A stretch of DNA of 64,000 bases. Origin: Toxotes chatareus. Lineage: Eukaryota; Chordata; Actinopteri; Toxotidae. Location of the stretch: assembly GCA_016801885.1 (NCBI GenBank), contig CM028895.1:1049501-1113500 (forward strand), read 5' to 3'. Made by a program: the position numbers and the translations under genes. Each line of letters opens with the position of its first letter. Positions within the stretch are counted from its first letter, which is position 1. The notes below the pieces were generated by a model. That model did not search any database. It saw nothing but the letters and a program-made list of their open reading frames with translations, and was not told the DNA's origin. Of the stretch, positions 49,097-60,700 are shown piece after piece.

Positions 49097-51210
49097 ATTT
49101 GTGAAATAACAAAACTCCAAAGACTTGGAACTGAACTGAAAAGAGGACAGAACAGATTTTACATCACTGCCTAAACTTCTCCACACAAAAGAAATCCTCC
49201 ACGCAGAGAAACACCTTTCACTTAGCATTATTGACAGAGAGCCAGGGGTCTGCTGCTGACAAAGGGCTGAAGCAGGGGTCTGTTCATGGCTTTGACTCGG
49301 CCCTGGGGACCATATGAAAGCTCAGGTTTTTATACAGGCAGCGTGGCAGCTGCAGAGCCCGGTGGCTTTCAAACAGGGGACAAGAAACTCTCAGAGGGTC
49401 TTTGTAGAGTCCCAGTGGGTCCTCAGCTGAGTGACATATGGTTTAATGTCACCTCAAGACCTCAAGTCTGCTGTAAAAGTAAATTCCACATTTCAATTTT
49501 TAACATTGTGGTACAACTTCTACTGCTACTGCTGCTACTACTGAGGCAGTTAATCAGTTAACTGATTTTTGTTTGGGCTATGACGATTTGTGGGCATATT
49601 TCACTTTTGCTAAAATAAATATGCAATATATTGATTAGTTAAAAATCAGCAAATGCATTTATTAACCAAATGAAAATACTTGTGTCTCTCTCCTACCTTG
49701 AAAAGGTGAAAAAAGTGTTTTGTTATATAACCTCTGGGCTGCAAATACCAGCGTCTGACAAACAGCTGGTTTGTGTGGGGATTCAACAGGTGTCCTCATT
49801 ACAGTTCACTCTGTATAAAATTTCAGCAGAAATATAGATGTATAGATGCTGCAGGCACAGAGCTACAAGCAAATAAGACTGTCCAGTGGCTCTGTCTTCA
49901 AATACACAGAGTCTTCAAAAGCAATCTCCTTATCCCTTCATTAGCCTTGAAAGAATAAAGGCGTGTTGTGGTGGTGGTAGCGGACATTTCCATGGACACA
50001 CTGATGGCCGTCTGCGTGCTCTGAAATGTCAAACGCTGCTCTACGCTAACACACTGGTTAATTTCAGTTTGCAAACACAGGCCTCCTGAATGCTCAGAGG
50101 AAGGTGCTCCACTCGCATGTGCCAGCGGCTCACGCTCCAGCTTCCCGCTTACAAATGCACATTACTGCTGGTTTATCGGAGACAATGACTCCACAGCAGC
50201 ACAGCGCTGCTGCGTGGCGTCAGAATCTCTAGTGAACAGTGGGCTCAGCTATTTCTTTCTTTAACTCCCAAAAACGCGGCGCTGATAAAATTCTGTGTTT
50301 GGCATCGCCTGAGTCGAGAGGATCTCTCTGGGAGACGGAGACAACCAGGCGCAAATGAGCATGACTGAACCCGCTGAGTGGGAGGGAAGCTCAGCAGGAG
50401 GGGTGAAGGGGGAAATCATGTTTCCTCTCCCTTTTTTCACATTTCCATTTCGAAGGACCCCCGGTGGCTAGACACAGCTCTGCCTTCCACAGGAAGCAGG
50501 CCAGCCGAACGCAGCTCTCGCCCGGCCTGTGACTCAGGCGGTGACTGAGGTCTGCTGAGAGACGTTTGAATACATGGCAGACAGGAAACTGGTGGGAAGC
50601 AGTATTGATTATGGTGGTTCAGAAATGACCGCAGCAATGAGTCAATAGGGCAAACTGTGTGGACCTGAGGCCTCGCACAAAGGCTGACAGCCTAAGAGCA
50701 AAACTGTGAAATGAAATCGTGTATGAGTCAGAGAGCGAGAGTCTGTGGGGGACAAAACCAAAGAGAAATAAACAGAGACAAAGCTAATAAGAGTCTGAAA
50801 GACAGATTGATGATCTCAGTATGGGGTGAATGCATAAACTGCTGTTTATACAAACTGTAAAATCTTCATATTGCTTTGGCGATACTGCTGCTCATCATGC
50901 CAATAAAGTAAAGGAACTGAGCAACACAACATACACACACAACTGGGGAGCATACAACTGCAGAGAAACAGGAAGGCATCAACGCTGTCACCGAGCCAAA
51001 AGAGAAAGAAGCAGAAAAAGAAGAGGAAGAAGGATGGGAACACAGGAGCAGGTGTGGTGAAGCAGCGGGGGCGTTTACCTGGAAGGCCTGCCAGAGCTGG
51101 TCGGCCAGAGAGCTGATCTGACAGAGGACGTGACGAATGAGGAAGGACTTCGACATGCTGCTGCTCCCCAGCGTGATCAGGTACTCCATCAGCTTCTCTG
51201 CAGCCTGGAG
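34421..51210 (-). CDS. mei4: Meiotic double-strand-break factor MEI4, last two coding exons (5' part outside window)
   Basis: MEI4 acts with REC114 and IHO1 on meiotic chromosome axes to promote SPO11-dependent DNA breaks (family knowledge). Two exons are seen. 51210-51079 (132 nt, 44 codons) has acceptor CCAAACCTCAG and donor GTAAAC. 34744-34421 (324 nt, 107 codons plus TAA) has acceptor GCTTTCCAG. Both borders are phase 0, and the joined protein reads ...SLADQLWQAFQ then GQEDLGLDNFPVDQY. The first piece resembles the mammalian MEI4 stretch around SLVTLGSCSLLRKS (here YLITLGSSSMSKSFLIRHV). The second matches the conserved C-terminal block: YQNSCHLFRILEELL and LSDEFPLFSIFMWRIGGLL, against mammalian LSDAFPLFAFYLWRLGVLL as recalled. 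About 30 residues follow, longer than the mouse tail. A 16.3-kb intron separates them. Upstream exons were not found in 51211-64000, so they should lie beyond the right edge. Identity rests on remembered family sequence, not a search. Confidence 0.82.
41311..41336. repeat. Perfect inverted repeat, 12-bp arms and 2-nt loop
   Basis: ATATTTCCAGTG at 41311-41322 is followed by TT and then its exact reverse complement at 41325-41336. It can form a cruciform or hairpin and contains a TTCC/GGAA pair. No transposon ends or flanking target duplication were recognised. Confidence 0.85.
49060..49095 (+). repeat. (GAT)n microsatellite
   Basis: About twelve ATG/GAT units in the MEI4 intron. A simple triplet repeat, unrelated to coding sequence. 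Confidence 0.9.
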
Positions 51211-51615
51211 CTGAGGTTTGGAAAAGAAAAAAAGATTTAACTGATGGTGTTTCCTTAAAGCTCTCATTCTTTTTTACTAACCTTTATAACATATAACAAA
51301 TATAAAATCTATAATCGACTGATTATAATTCTACCATCAATGAGCTGGTTACAATAAACATACTCTGACAGTTCAGGCCTTACTGATTAACCATGATTTC
51401 ATTTTTAGGACCTGTTTCATGATCACTTCAACCACAGTGCGAAAAAAGAGGCCAAGAATTAATCGACAATAAAACACATTTTTCAGTACAATGGGTTGGA
51501 AGACATGGATCTCACACACGCGCACACGCACACACACACACAGCTCCCCTGCGCATCCAGATGACTCAAACCCAGAAGGAAAAACAAAACATTGTCTAAA
51601 GCTCATTATTAAAAA
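51211..51615 (-). other. MEI4 intron segment between exon and duplication
   Basis: Intron sequence directly upstream (in transcript sense) of the penultimate MEI4 coding exon. It includes a pyrimidine-rich stretch on the minus strand before the acceptor at 51211, and a short (AC)n with CGCACACGC near 51518-51541. Nothing coding is seen. Confidence 0.5.
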
Positions 51616-54600
51616 AAACCTGTAAAATTAATTCTGCCACTGATTATTCTGTTATAATCACACATATCACACAGAGAACATCTAATTTATTTCAGAATGT
51701 ACCTTGGAGTTGAAAATCCTTTAGAAGTTAACAGAATGAAAAAGAAGTGGCAAAAAAATTTTGCCTTCAAAGTCACTGATACTGTGATTCAGATCTGAAA
51801 CGAAACATGACTGCATGTTACACCTAAGCACAACCCTTCTGAACCGAGCACCAGGGGCTGCAACCTTTTTTTTCCCATATATAACAATACTTCCTAATAA
51901 TATAATTTATTAATCATCAAACACAACTTGGACCTGGAAAAGCAAAACTGATGATTAACCAATTGAAATAAGTCTTTAATTTAAGGTTTACGTATTAATT
52001 GTACATAACATCAAAGGTCTGAAACATTTTCCAGCCTGTTTTCACTAAAATTGCACACAAAAATATTTTAAGACTCATTTTATTCTGAAACCAAGTAAAA
52101 CTCCTCTGCAGCAAACAGACATTAAAAAAACGGAACCTTTCCTCGGATGTTAATGTTCACCGCAGCTTTTACGACTGCTACACCCTGATGCCAAACACAT
52201 GACGGACACAGTTAGCTGCTGCTACAGGTTTTCATTGTTCTGCTCCTGGAGGGGGCTGCGTTTAGCTCTCACACATTCACACTCACATTCAGCAACAGCC
52301 TAATTCACATTCACTCCATTTTTCATATATTTTACTGGGAGCAGCCCAACACATCCAAACTGCCCTCGGCTGCTGTGCCAGTAGGCAGCTCCACAGCAGC
52401 AGCTGGGGATAAAATTGTCTGGCTCGAGGGCGTCATGACCATTGTCGCTTTTCAGGTTGGCGTGGGGGGGGCAACTCGTAACCTTGCTCAGCTCTTAAAG
52501 GCAGAGTTTAAACTGTCTGGTGCTTTCTGCGGATCAGACAGGCGTGTTCGGCTGCGCTCTTCAAACAGACCGAGCGAAACTAAAAAAAAACAAAAGAAAC
52601 AGCTGAAATCCAATTTGCTTTGCATTGCCTCTGCTGCTGATTGCCCCTGAGTGCCGAATGATACGAGGACATCATGTGAAATTGTCTGGAATGATTATCC
52701 TATCAAGATATTAATTCACAATTTGAAACAACTGAATGTTTTTTCAGTTTTCCTGACCAGTTTCTCAGGCTGCAGACTGACAATGAGTTTCCCTCCCTCC
52801 ATTTTCCACCTCTTTGACCTTCTGATGCACAGGCGTGATCACACCAGTTAGTTTAATCGTTTACTGGGAGACAGATTCAACAGAAAAAAAAGAAAAAGAA
52901 GAAGAAAGAGAAAGCACCTGAAGTCATTCTGCCTTTAAACCGTTGGTTTTACACTGATTTCTTCTTTCTAACTGCATCTACCTGCTGATTCACCACTTCA
53001 CTGATGTCAAGCTTCTCTGTTCTGTTTAAAGTCTGTCTGCAGGGGCCTCTTCCATTCAGCACTTTCCTCTTCCTTTTCTGACCTGCTCGCGGGCCATGGT
53101 CCAGTCAAGGTTCTCTGCTACTAGAAAAACATCCTTATCTTTTAGCTTTTAGTTGATGTCGGTCACGATGTGCCCCATTTCAGTGGACTCTAGGTTTATC
53201 TCTGTCTTTGAGTGGGAGGTTTTTCTTGTATTTTCTTTGGTGAATGCTGGATTTTCTTGTCCTTGTTCTTGTTCTGTGCGTGACTTGTATGCCCTTTAAA
53301 AATACAACCAGCTCACTGTGCGAGAAAGTGACAAATATCCTCTCCTCGCTAAGGGGTTAATGTTCACAGTGTCTTACGAAAAACAAGGTCTAACAAAGCT
53401 TTATGTTTAAAGGAACCTTATAATCCCATTCTTCATGTTTACAGGCAAATGCTGTAGCCATAACCCTGACAGGCAGCATCGTCTGAAAAAGAATAGAGTC
53501 ATAAACGGCGTACTTGAGCGTCCTGTTCGGGGCTGAAACACATGAGACAAGCTGGATCCAATATAGGAGAAGGCAATAAAAGTTCTTCCAGTAGACAAAA
53601 GGATGGCACGGTGAAATGAGGAGGGTGTGAGGCTACATGAGGCCAGCCAGGCACTAAACTGTTCTCCTCTCTGAAAGGTTATTACATGAAATATGTCTGC
53701 AGTTGCACGCAGTGGGGGAGTGACATTTGAATGACGCCACCTGGGATACAGGACCTGCAATTTCATCATCTGGGCTCTTCATCTCGCACAATCGCCTTCC
53801 TCCTAGACTGTAACAAGTCCTCCAGGTGTCTGAGAAACCGAGCCTGAGATAAGAGCTCTCCTGGGGGGCGTGAGCAGCCCTGAAGGCAGGACCAGGGGCT
53901 GGGTGAATTGGAGCTGCTCGGGGCATCACACCTCAAGATGGACACACTCAGACTGTCAGCACTTACTGACTCTTCCAGACGGCTCTTATTCTGCCGTTTT
54001 CATTGCTTGACTACGGAGGTCAGGTTCTGGAACAGGCAGAAAATGACAGAAGAAACAAAATGTCTAGAGGAGCAAACAGCCATAGCAACTCCCTGATCCT
54101 TAGCAGGTGTTTTCCCATCATGCTCTACCAAACTGTGGGTGATGTTTGAGTCCATTAGCACATTTAAACCTTGCCCGTCAGAAACAAACCAGACCAGAGC
54201 TGAAACAATTAACTGATTAAATATTTAGTCTTAACCTGGGACTTTCAGACATAGTTTTTAAGAATATCCAATAAAATTTTACACATATATTATATATAAT
54301 TACACTAGACTACAGGCCAAAAACTGAAATCAGCAGAATCAACAGTATTATCTCAAAATGCTTTCTCATCCTTTCACACTGTCAGATACAGGGAAACACA
54401 CTGGAAACCCATTCAGTGGTTCATGAAGACACTGGATCCAGACAATTTTATCCTCCTACAAATAAAAATTGTTTTTGAACAGCGTGTTTAATAGATTAGT
54501 CTGGTGTCAGAATGTTTTAGAGTCGTGTCCCAGCGGAGGGGTTTTCCTTTGCTCGCACTCCTTGATGTTGTCAGGAGTCTTTCCAGTATTATAATTACCC

Positions 54601-57600
54601 CTGCCCTTCATCTGTGACCTCCCCCTCTGTGTCTGAATGGTCCCAAACAATCAGTTTGACTGGCAGAGCGATGGAGTGTTCACCGAACGTCAGAAATACA
54701 AAGAGTTCATTAACCGTGTCCTCAAAGTCGTCTGCACCGTCCTTACAGAGAAAGTTAAAACGAATGTAAATTTTATGGAAACCGTGAGAAGGTTATATAC
54801 TGCACAGAGAAAATGCTCAGCCTGTGCAGCACATAAAGCTGTGTGGTCAAAGTCAGAGCTCTGATGTGTAAGTAAGTACATGTGGCCTTAAAGTACGCTG
54901 AAAAGTGCAGGTGCAAACACTATTCACAGGTTAACAGGTCTTCAGATATTAACTGTTTGCATGTGAAATGTTAAACAGGAGTTCAAGTCTAAGTTTAAGC
55001 TGAACCACTGAGAAGGTCTGAGGTGTGTTTTGAAGTGAAATCACTGAAAAGCTTTTCAGATCCTGTCGGCAGCTCATCTGTCAGCTGACGTGAAAGCGAC
55101 TGTATCTCTGAGTGAGAGCTCTCGCTTTTTCACTTTCAAATTATCACTGAACTAAAAATAGGACTACATCAATAATTTAGCCTTATTGTCCAACTGACTG
55201 CAAACTCATAGTCAAATTTACTTTACTGACCATTTTCCTTGGTGCACTGAAAACATTTACATTGATTTCCAATTTTCCAGGCAGCCAAGGATTGCTGACC
55301 ATTTTAGTAAAAACGTAAAGTCAACATGCAGAGACATGTCAATTGTGTGGGACTGAAGTTACCAGACGGGCCTCTGTCCTCGTGGTAATATATTTTCCTA
55401 CCATGATGTCAGTCTGTGCGTCCTGTCCAGAGACACCGTCCTCCGTTTTATAAGAAGAGAGACAATGATATGACAGTAGCAGCAGCTAATCACCAGCCTG
55501 GTTCAGAAACATCAGATTTAGGAGCCAGCTCCTCAGAATCAATGTCCAAAGCTGCTTTATTTGGTTGGGGTTCACCCATCATACAATGGGGCATCCATAA
55601 TAGGAAAGAAAGAAAAACACTTTCTCCGGCCTCTCTATACCAGACTGCAACGGGCACAGCTGACATAGATTGGTAACCTGCATCACCCACAGCCGAATGA
55701 TCACACGTTAAAAGCTATTCCTCCGCCCGTGTACACCCACATTTGGCTCAGAGTTCACACCCCTCCACTGAGGCCTTGTCCAAATCCATTCTGCAGAAAA
55801 TAAAATAAGACTCACTACAAGGAAAATATGAGGCAAGCTGAAGGAGAGCACATCAAACACATTAATTACACATGCACTGAGCATCATGGATTGGTTTTAT
55901 CAAACAGCAGTGGTATCAAAGCGGGGATTTTTACTTTAAACAGTGTAATCTCTCCCCAAACACGGCTCCCTCCACACAGTGCTATGATGGGGAAAGTGAG
56001 AGGGTCTGCATAAATTTAGCGTCTCACAGTTTGTCACCAAGCTCTCATCCATGAATGGAATTTAAAAATAAAAGCCTGCACGCTATCAGGAACCTGCTGG
56101 AACGGGACTGTCTGCAGTACTGTTTACATCATGGGAAGGATTCTCATGTTTACGGTTCAAGAGTGTATGATCATGAATGACCTCAGAGCCACACAGACTT
56201 TACATCTGGAAAAAACCTAGCTGTGTTATTGGCCTGGCGCTCGGTGTCAGCAGATCAGTGCTGAGGCATCAGGAAAAGAAAAGGCACATTAACATTCAGT
56301 AAAATATGTTTTCCATTGTCTGAATCTGACGTTTAGCTCGAACAGTTCACATGTTTTATTCATCACTGGTGAATCTATGACTATCACATACTCCCTTTAA
56401 AAAAAATAAAGCACTGACTCCATCATCAGGATTAAGAGCTGTCCTTCTATGATAATCACAAACTGAGTCCAACTAATGGCCTTCCTGTTTTCCTCGTTCA
56501 CTCTACGTTACTGTGATTGGTTGTCTGACTCTAAGTAAGCTGTCTTAAAAGGCTGTAAGACAACTTGTCTCTGCGGGGGCATTAAAGTTTCTCAGAGACA
56601 GATCAGTGCTGTGTTAATGGAAGACCTCATTAAATGTAAATTATTTTACCCCCTCCTCACCACCATCATCAGTTTCATTGACATCTGCTAAACATCTCCG
56701 CGCCGCTTCGGAAGAAAACTCCAATTTCTTCACTATTAGTCATGACAAACAGTGTGGGAATATTGCTGTACAGAGGAAACTGCCTGCAGCCATCTTTGTT
56801 GGGTAAGCCATTCTCTGAGCATTCAGTAAGAGCCAGACGGGAGAACCTCATCCTCGTCAGCCCAGGCTCACTTTCATCTCAATTTCCCTGCTGACAGGCC
56901 CCATCATGGCAGCTACACGTACGAGGCAGCGAGTGGCTTTTACGATCGACTGTGGAAGCAATTTCAGCCTTCATGGACTCAGTGAGCTTTAAATGGAGGT
57001 TAACAGAGGGCACTGCTCTTTACTGTACTGAAATATTCTCAATGTCATTTCAAAGGTTAGAAAAGATTGAGCAGATACAAATTTGAGAAACTGAAACCCG
57101 AAAATGTTCAACAATCTTTGTGTGGAAAACACACTGAACAGTAGATCAGGAACTGTTTATCTTTGGGTTCTTTGGGTTCTGGACTCCTGGTTGGTCCAAA
57201 TAAACTATTTAAATTCGGCTTGTGTGACGAATGCGAACAATTAATTAAGAAAAAAAAAAACACAGATTGAAAATAATTATTAGCAGCATATTTTTCATCC
57301 GCTTTGCGGCTGCTTTAAATCTATCAAGACAATGTTGTTGCAGAAAACATATCAGACCTTTGTCTCTACAATAAAACTATTTGGTTTTCAGTGGACAAAT
57401 GATCAATTTTTACATTTGCTCTCAGCTGCTGCTGCTGAATACAATGAGCTGAGTCAACACATATTTTTACACAAAGACCAATAATAATCCTGTCCTGCCT
57501 TGAAAAAAACAAAACAAAATACTATTAAACTTTAATGATGCTCAAGGGGAATTAGATAGTATTAAAACTTTTGAGTAAAACTATTGTATCACTCCCAATA

Positions 57601-57795
57601 TTACCCCAGGGATGTTCACTATAACAGCATGGAAAGCTATAAACCTTTGCAAAAACAGTCTCATGTCAACATGAATAACTACAGAGGTAACTGTAGTGAA
57701 AACACAGAGAAGGGTGATGGAGGTTTAGGGCAGCGCAACTCGTTTCTGTTCACTGCTCTGACGTCTCTGCTCGGCCGCTGAATGTTAGTGAAGTC
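51616..57795 (+). repeat. Tandem 6.18-kb duplication, copy 1
   Basis: This 6180-bp unit starts at AAACCTGTAAAATTAATTC and ends at GAATGTTAGTGAAGTC. It is repeated directly, head to tail, by 57796-63969, with a constant offset of 6180 at the left edge. It is non-coding intron DNA. The reading frames seen twice (for example 52375-52650 and 58551-58826) are this duplication, not a gene family. A G/C-balanced segment at about 56690-57000 in this copy looks like a possible conserved element. Confidence 0.97.
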
Positions 57796-60700
57796 AAACC
57801 TGTAAAATTAATTCTGCCACTGATTATTCTGTTATAATCACACATATCACACAGAGAACATCTAATTTATTTCAGAATGTACCTTGGAGTTGAAAATCCT
57901 TTAGAAGTTAACAGAATGAAAAAGAAGTGGCAAAAAATTTTGCCTTCAAAGTCACTGATACTGTGATTCAGATCTGAAACGAAACATGACTGCATGTTAC
58001 ACCTAAGCACAACCCTTCTGAACCGAGCACCAGGGCTGCAACCTTTTTTTCCCATATATAACAATACTTCCTAATAATATAATTTATTAATCATCAAACA
58101 CAACTTGGACCTGGAAAAGCAAAACTGATGATTAACCAATTGAAATAAGTCTTTAATTTAAGGTTTACGTATTAATTGTACATAACATCAAAGGTCTGAA
58201 ACATTTTCCAGCCTGTTTTCACTAAAATTGCACACAAAATATTTTAAGACTCATTTTATTCTGAAACCAAGTAAAACTCCTCTGCAGCAAACAGACATTA
58301 AAAAAACGGAACCTTTCCTCGGATGTTAATGTTCACCGCAGCTTTTACGACTGCTACACCCTGATGCCAAACACATGACGGACACAGTTAGCTGCTGCTA
58401 CAGGTTTTCATTGTTCTGCTCCTGGAGGGGGCTGCGTTTAGCTCTCACACATTCACACTCACATTCAGCAACAGCCTAATTCACATTCACTCCATTTTTC
58501 ATATATTTTACTGGGAGCAGCCCAACACATCCAAACTGCCCTCGGCTGCTGTGCCAGTAGGCAGCTCCACAGCAGCAGCTGGGGATAAAATTGTCTGGCT
58601 CGAGGGCGTCATGACCATTGTCGCTTTTCAGGTTGGCGTGGGGGGGGCAACTCGTAACCTTGCTCAGCTCTTAAAGGCAGAGTTTAAACTGTCTGGTGCT
58701 TTCATGGGATCAGACAGGCGTGTTCGGCTGCGCTCTTCAAACAGACCGAGCGAAACTAAAAAAAAACAAAAGAAACAGCTGAAATCCAATTTGCTTTGCA
58801 TTGCCTCTGCTGCTGATTGCCCCTGAGTGCCGAATGATACGAGGACATCATGTGAAATTGTCTGGAATGATTATCCTATCAAGATATTAATTCACAATTT
58901 GAAACAACTGAATGTTTTTTCAGTTTTCCTGACCAGTTTCTCAGGCTGCAGACTGACAATGAGTTTCCCTCCCTCCATTTTCCACCTCTTTGACCTTCTG
59001 ATGCACAGGCGTGATCACACCAGTTAGTTTAATCGCTTACTGGGAGACAGATTCAACAGAAAAAAAGAAAAGAAGAAGAAAGAGAAAGCACCTGAAGTCA
59101 TTCTGCCTTTAAACCGTTGGTTTTACACTGATTTCTTCTTTCTAACTGCATCTACCTGCTGATTCACCACTTCACTGATGTCAAGCTTCTCTGTTCTGTT
59201 TAAAGTCTGTCTGCAGGGGCCTCTTCCATTCAGCACTTTCCTCTTCCTTTTCTGACCTGCTCGCGGGCCATGGTCCAGTCAAGGTTCTCTGCTACTAGAA
59301 AAACATCCTTATCTTTTAGCTTTTAGTTGATGTCGGTCACGATGTGCCCCATTTCAGTGGACTCTAGGTTTATCTCTGTCTTTGAGTGGGAGGTTTTTCT
59401 TGTATTTTCTTTGGTGAATGCTGGATTTTCTTGTCCTTGTTCTTGTTCTGTGCGTGACTTGTATGCCCTTTAAAAATACAACCAGCTCACTGTGCGAAAA
59501 GTGACAAATATCCTCTCCTCGCTAAGGGGTTAATGTTCACAGTGTCTTACGAAAAACAAGGTCTAACAAAGCTTTATGTTTAAAGGAACCTTATAATCCC
59601 ATTCTTCATGTTTACAGGCAAATGCTGTAGCCATAACCCTGACAGGCAGCATCGTCTGAAAAAGAATAGAGTCATAAACGGCGTACTTGAGCGTCCTGTT
59701 CGGGGCTGAAACACATGAGACAAGCTGGATCCAATATAGGAGAAGGCAATAAAAGTTCTTCCAGTAGACAAAAGGATGGCACGGTGAAATGAGGAGGGTG
59801 TGAGGCTACATGAGGCCAGCCAGGCACTAAACTGTTCTCCTCTCTGAAAGGTTATTACATGAAATATGTCTGCAGTTGCACGCAGTGGGGGAGTGACATT
59901 TGAATGACGCCACCTGGGATACAGGACCTGCAATTTCATCATCTGGGCTCTTCATCTCGCACAATCGCCTTCCTCCTAGACTGTAACAAGTCCTCCAGGT
60001 GTCTGAGAAACCGAGCCTGAGATAAGAGCTCTCCTGGGGCGTGAGCAGCCCTGAAGGCAGGACCAGGGGCTGGGTGAATTGGAGCTGCTCGGGGCATCAC
60101 ACCTCAAGATGGACACACTCAGACTGTCAGCACTTACTGACTCTTCCAGACGGCTCTTATTCTGCCGTTTTCATTGCTTGACTACGGAGGTCAGGTTCTG
60201 GAACAGGCAGAAAATGACAGAAGAAACAAAATGTCTAGAGGAGCAAACAGCCATAGCAACTCCCTGATCCTTAGCAGGTGTTTTCCCATCATGCTCTACC
60301 AAACTGTGGGTGATGTTTGAGTCCATTAGCACATTTAAACCTTGCCCGTCAGAAACAAACCAGACCAGAGCTGAAACAATTAACTGATTAAATATTTAGT
60401 CTTAACCTGGGACTTTCAGACATAGTTTTTAAGAATATCCAATAAAATTTTACACATATATTATATATAATTACACTAGACTACAGGCCAAAAACTGAAA
60501 TCAGCAGAATCAACAGTATTATCTCAAAATGCTTTCTCATCCTTTCACACTGTCAGATACAGGGAAACACACTGGAAACCCATTCAGTGGTTCATGAAGA
60601 CACTGGATCCAGACAATTTTATCCTCCTACAAATAAAAAATTGTTTTTGAACAGCGTGTTTAATAGATTAGTCTGGTGTCAGAATGTTTTAGAGTCGTGT

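Larger units (their letters stand above)
34745..51078 (-). other. MEI4 last intron (16.3 kb), no further exon seen
   Basis: No extra MEI4 exon is needed, because the flanking exons join in phase 0 with continuous family similarity. Contents: a G13 run near 36078-36090, (TG)n near 36644-36665, (AC)n near 37412-37437, (GAT)n at 49060-49095, a perfect hairpin at 41311-41336 and G/C-balanced segments such as 47330-47600 that could be regulatory. No other gene is recognised on either strand. Confidence 0.5.

Noticed and set aside
52375..52650. 91-codon + strand frame, present again at 58551-58826
   Set aside because: No splice signals or recognised domain; its repetition is due to the 6.2-kb duplication. 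One substituted block also changes residues between copies.
53407..53769. 120-codon minus-strand frame, repeated at 59580-59942, considered as an upstream MEI4 exon
   Set aside because: It does not resemble MEI4 and lacks a suitable acceptor and donor in frame.
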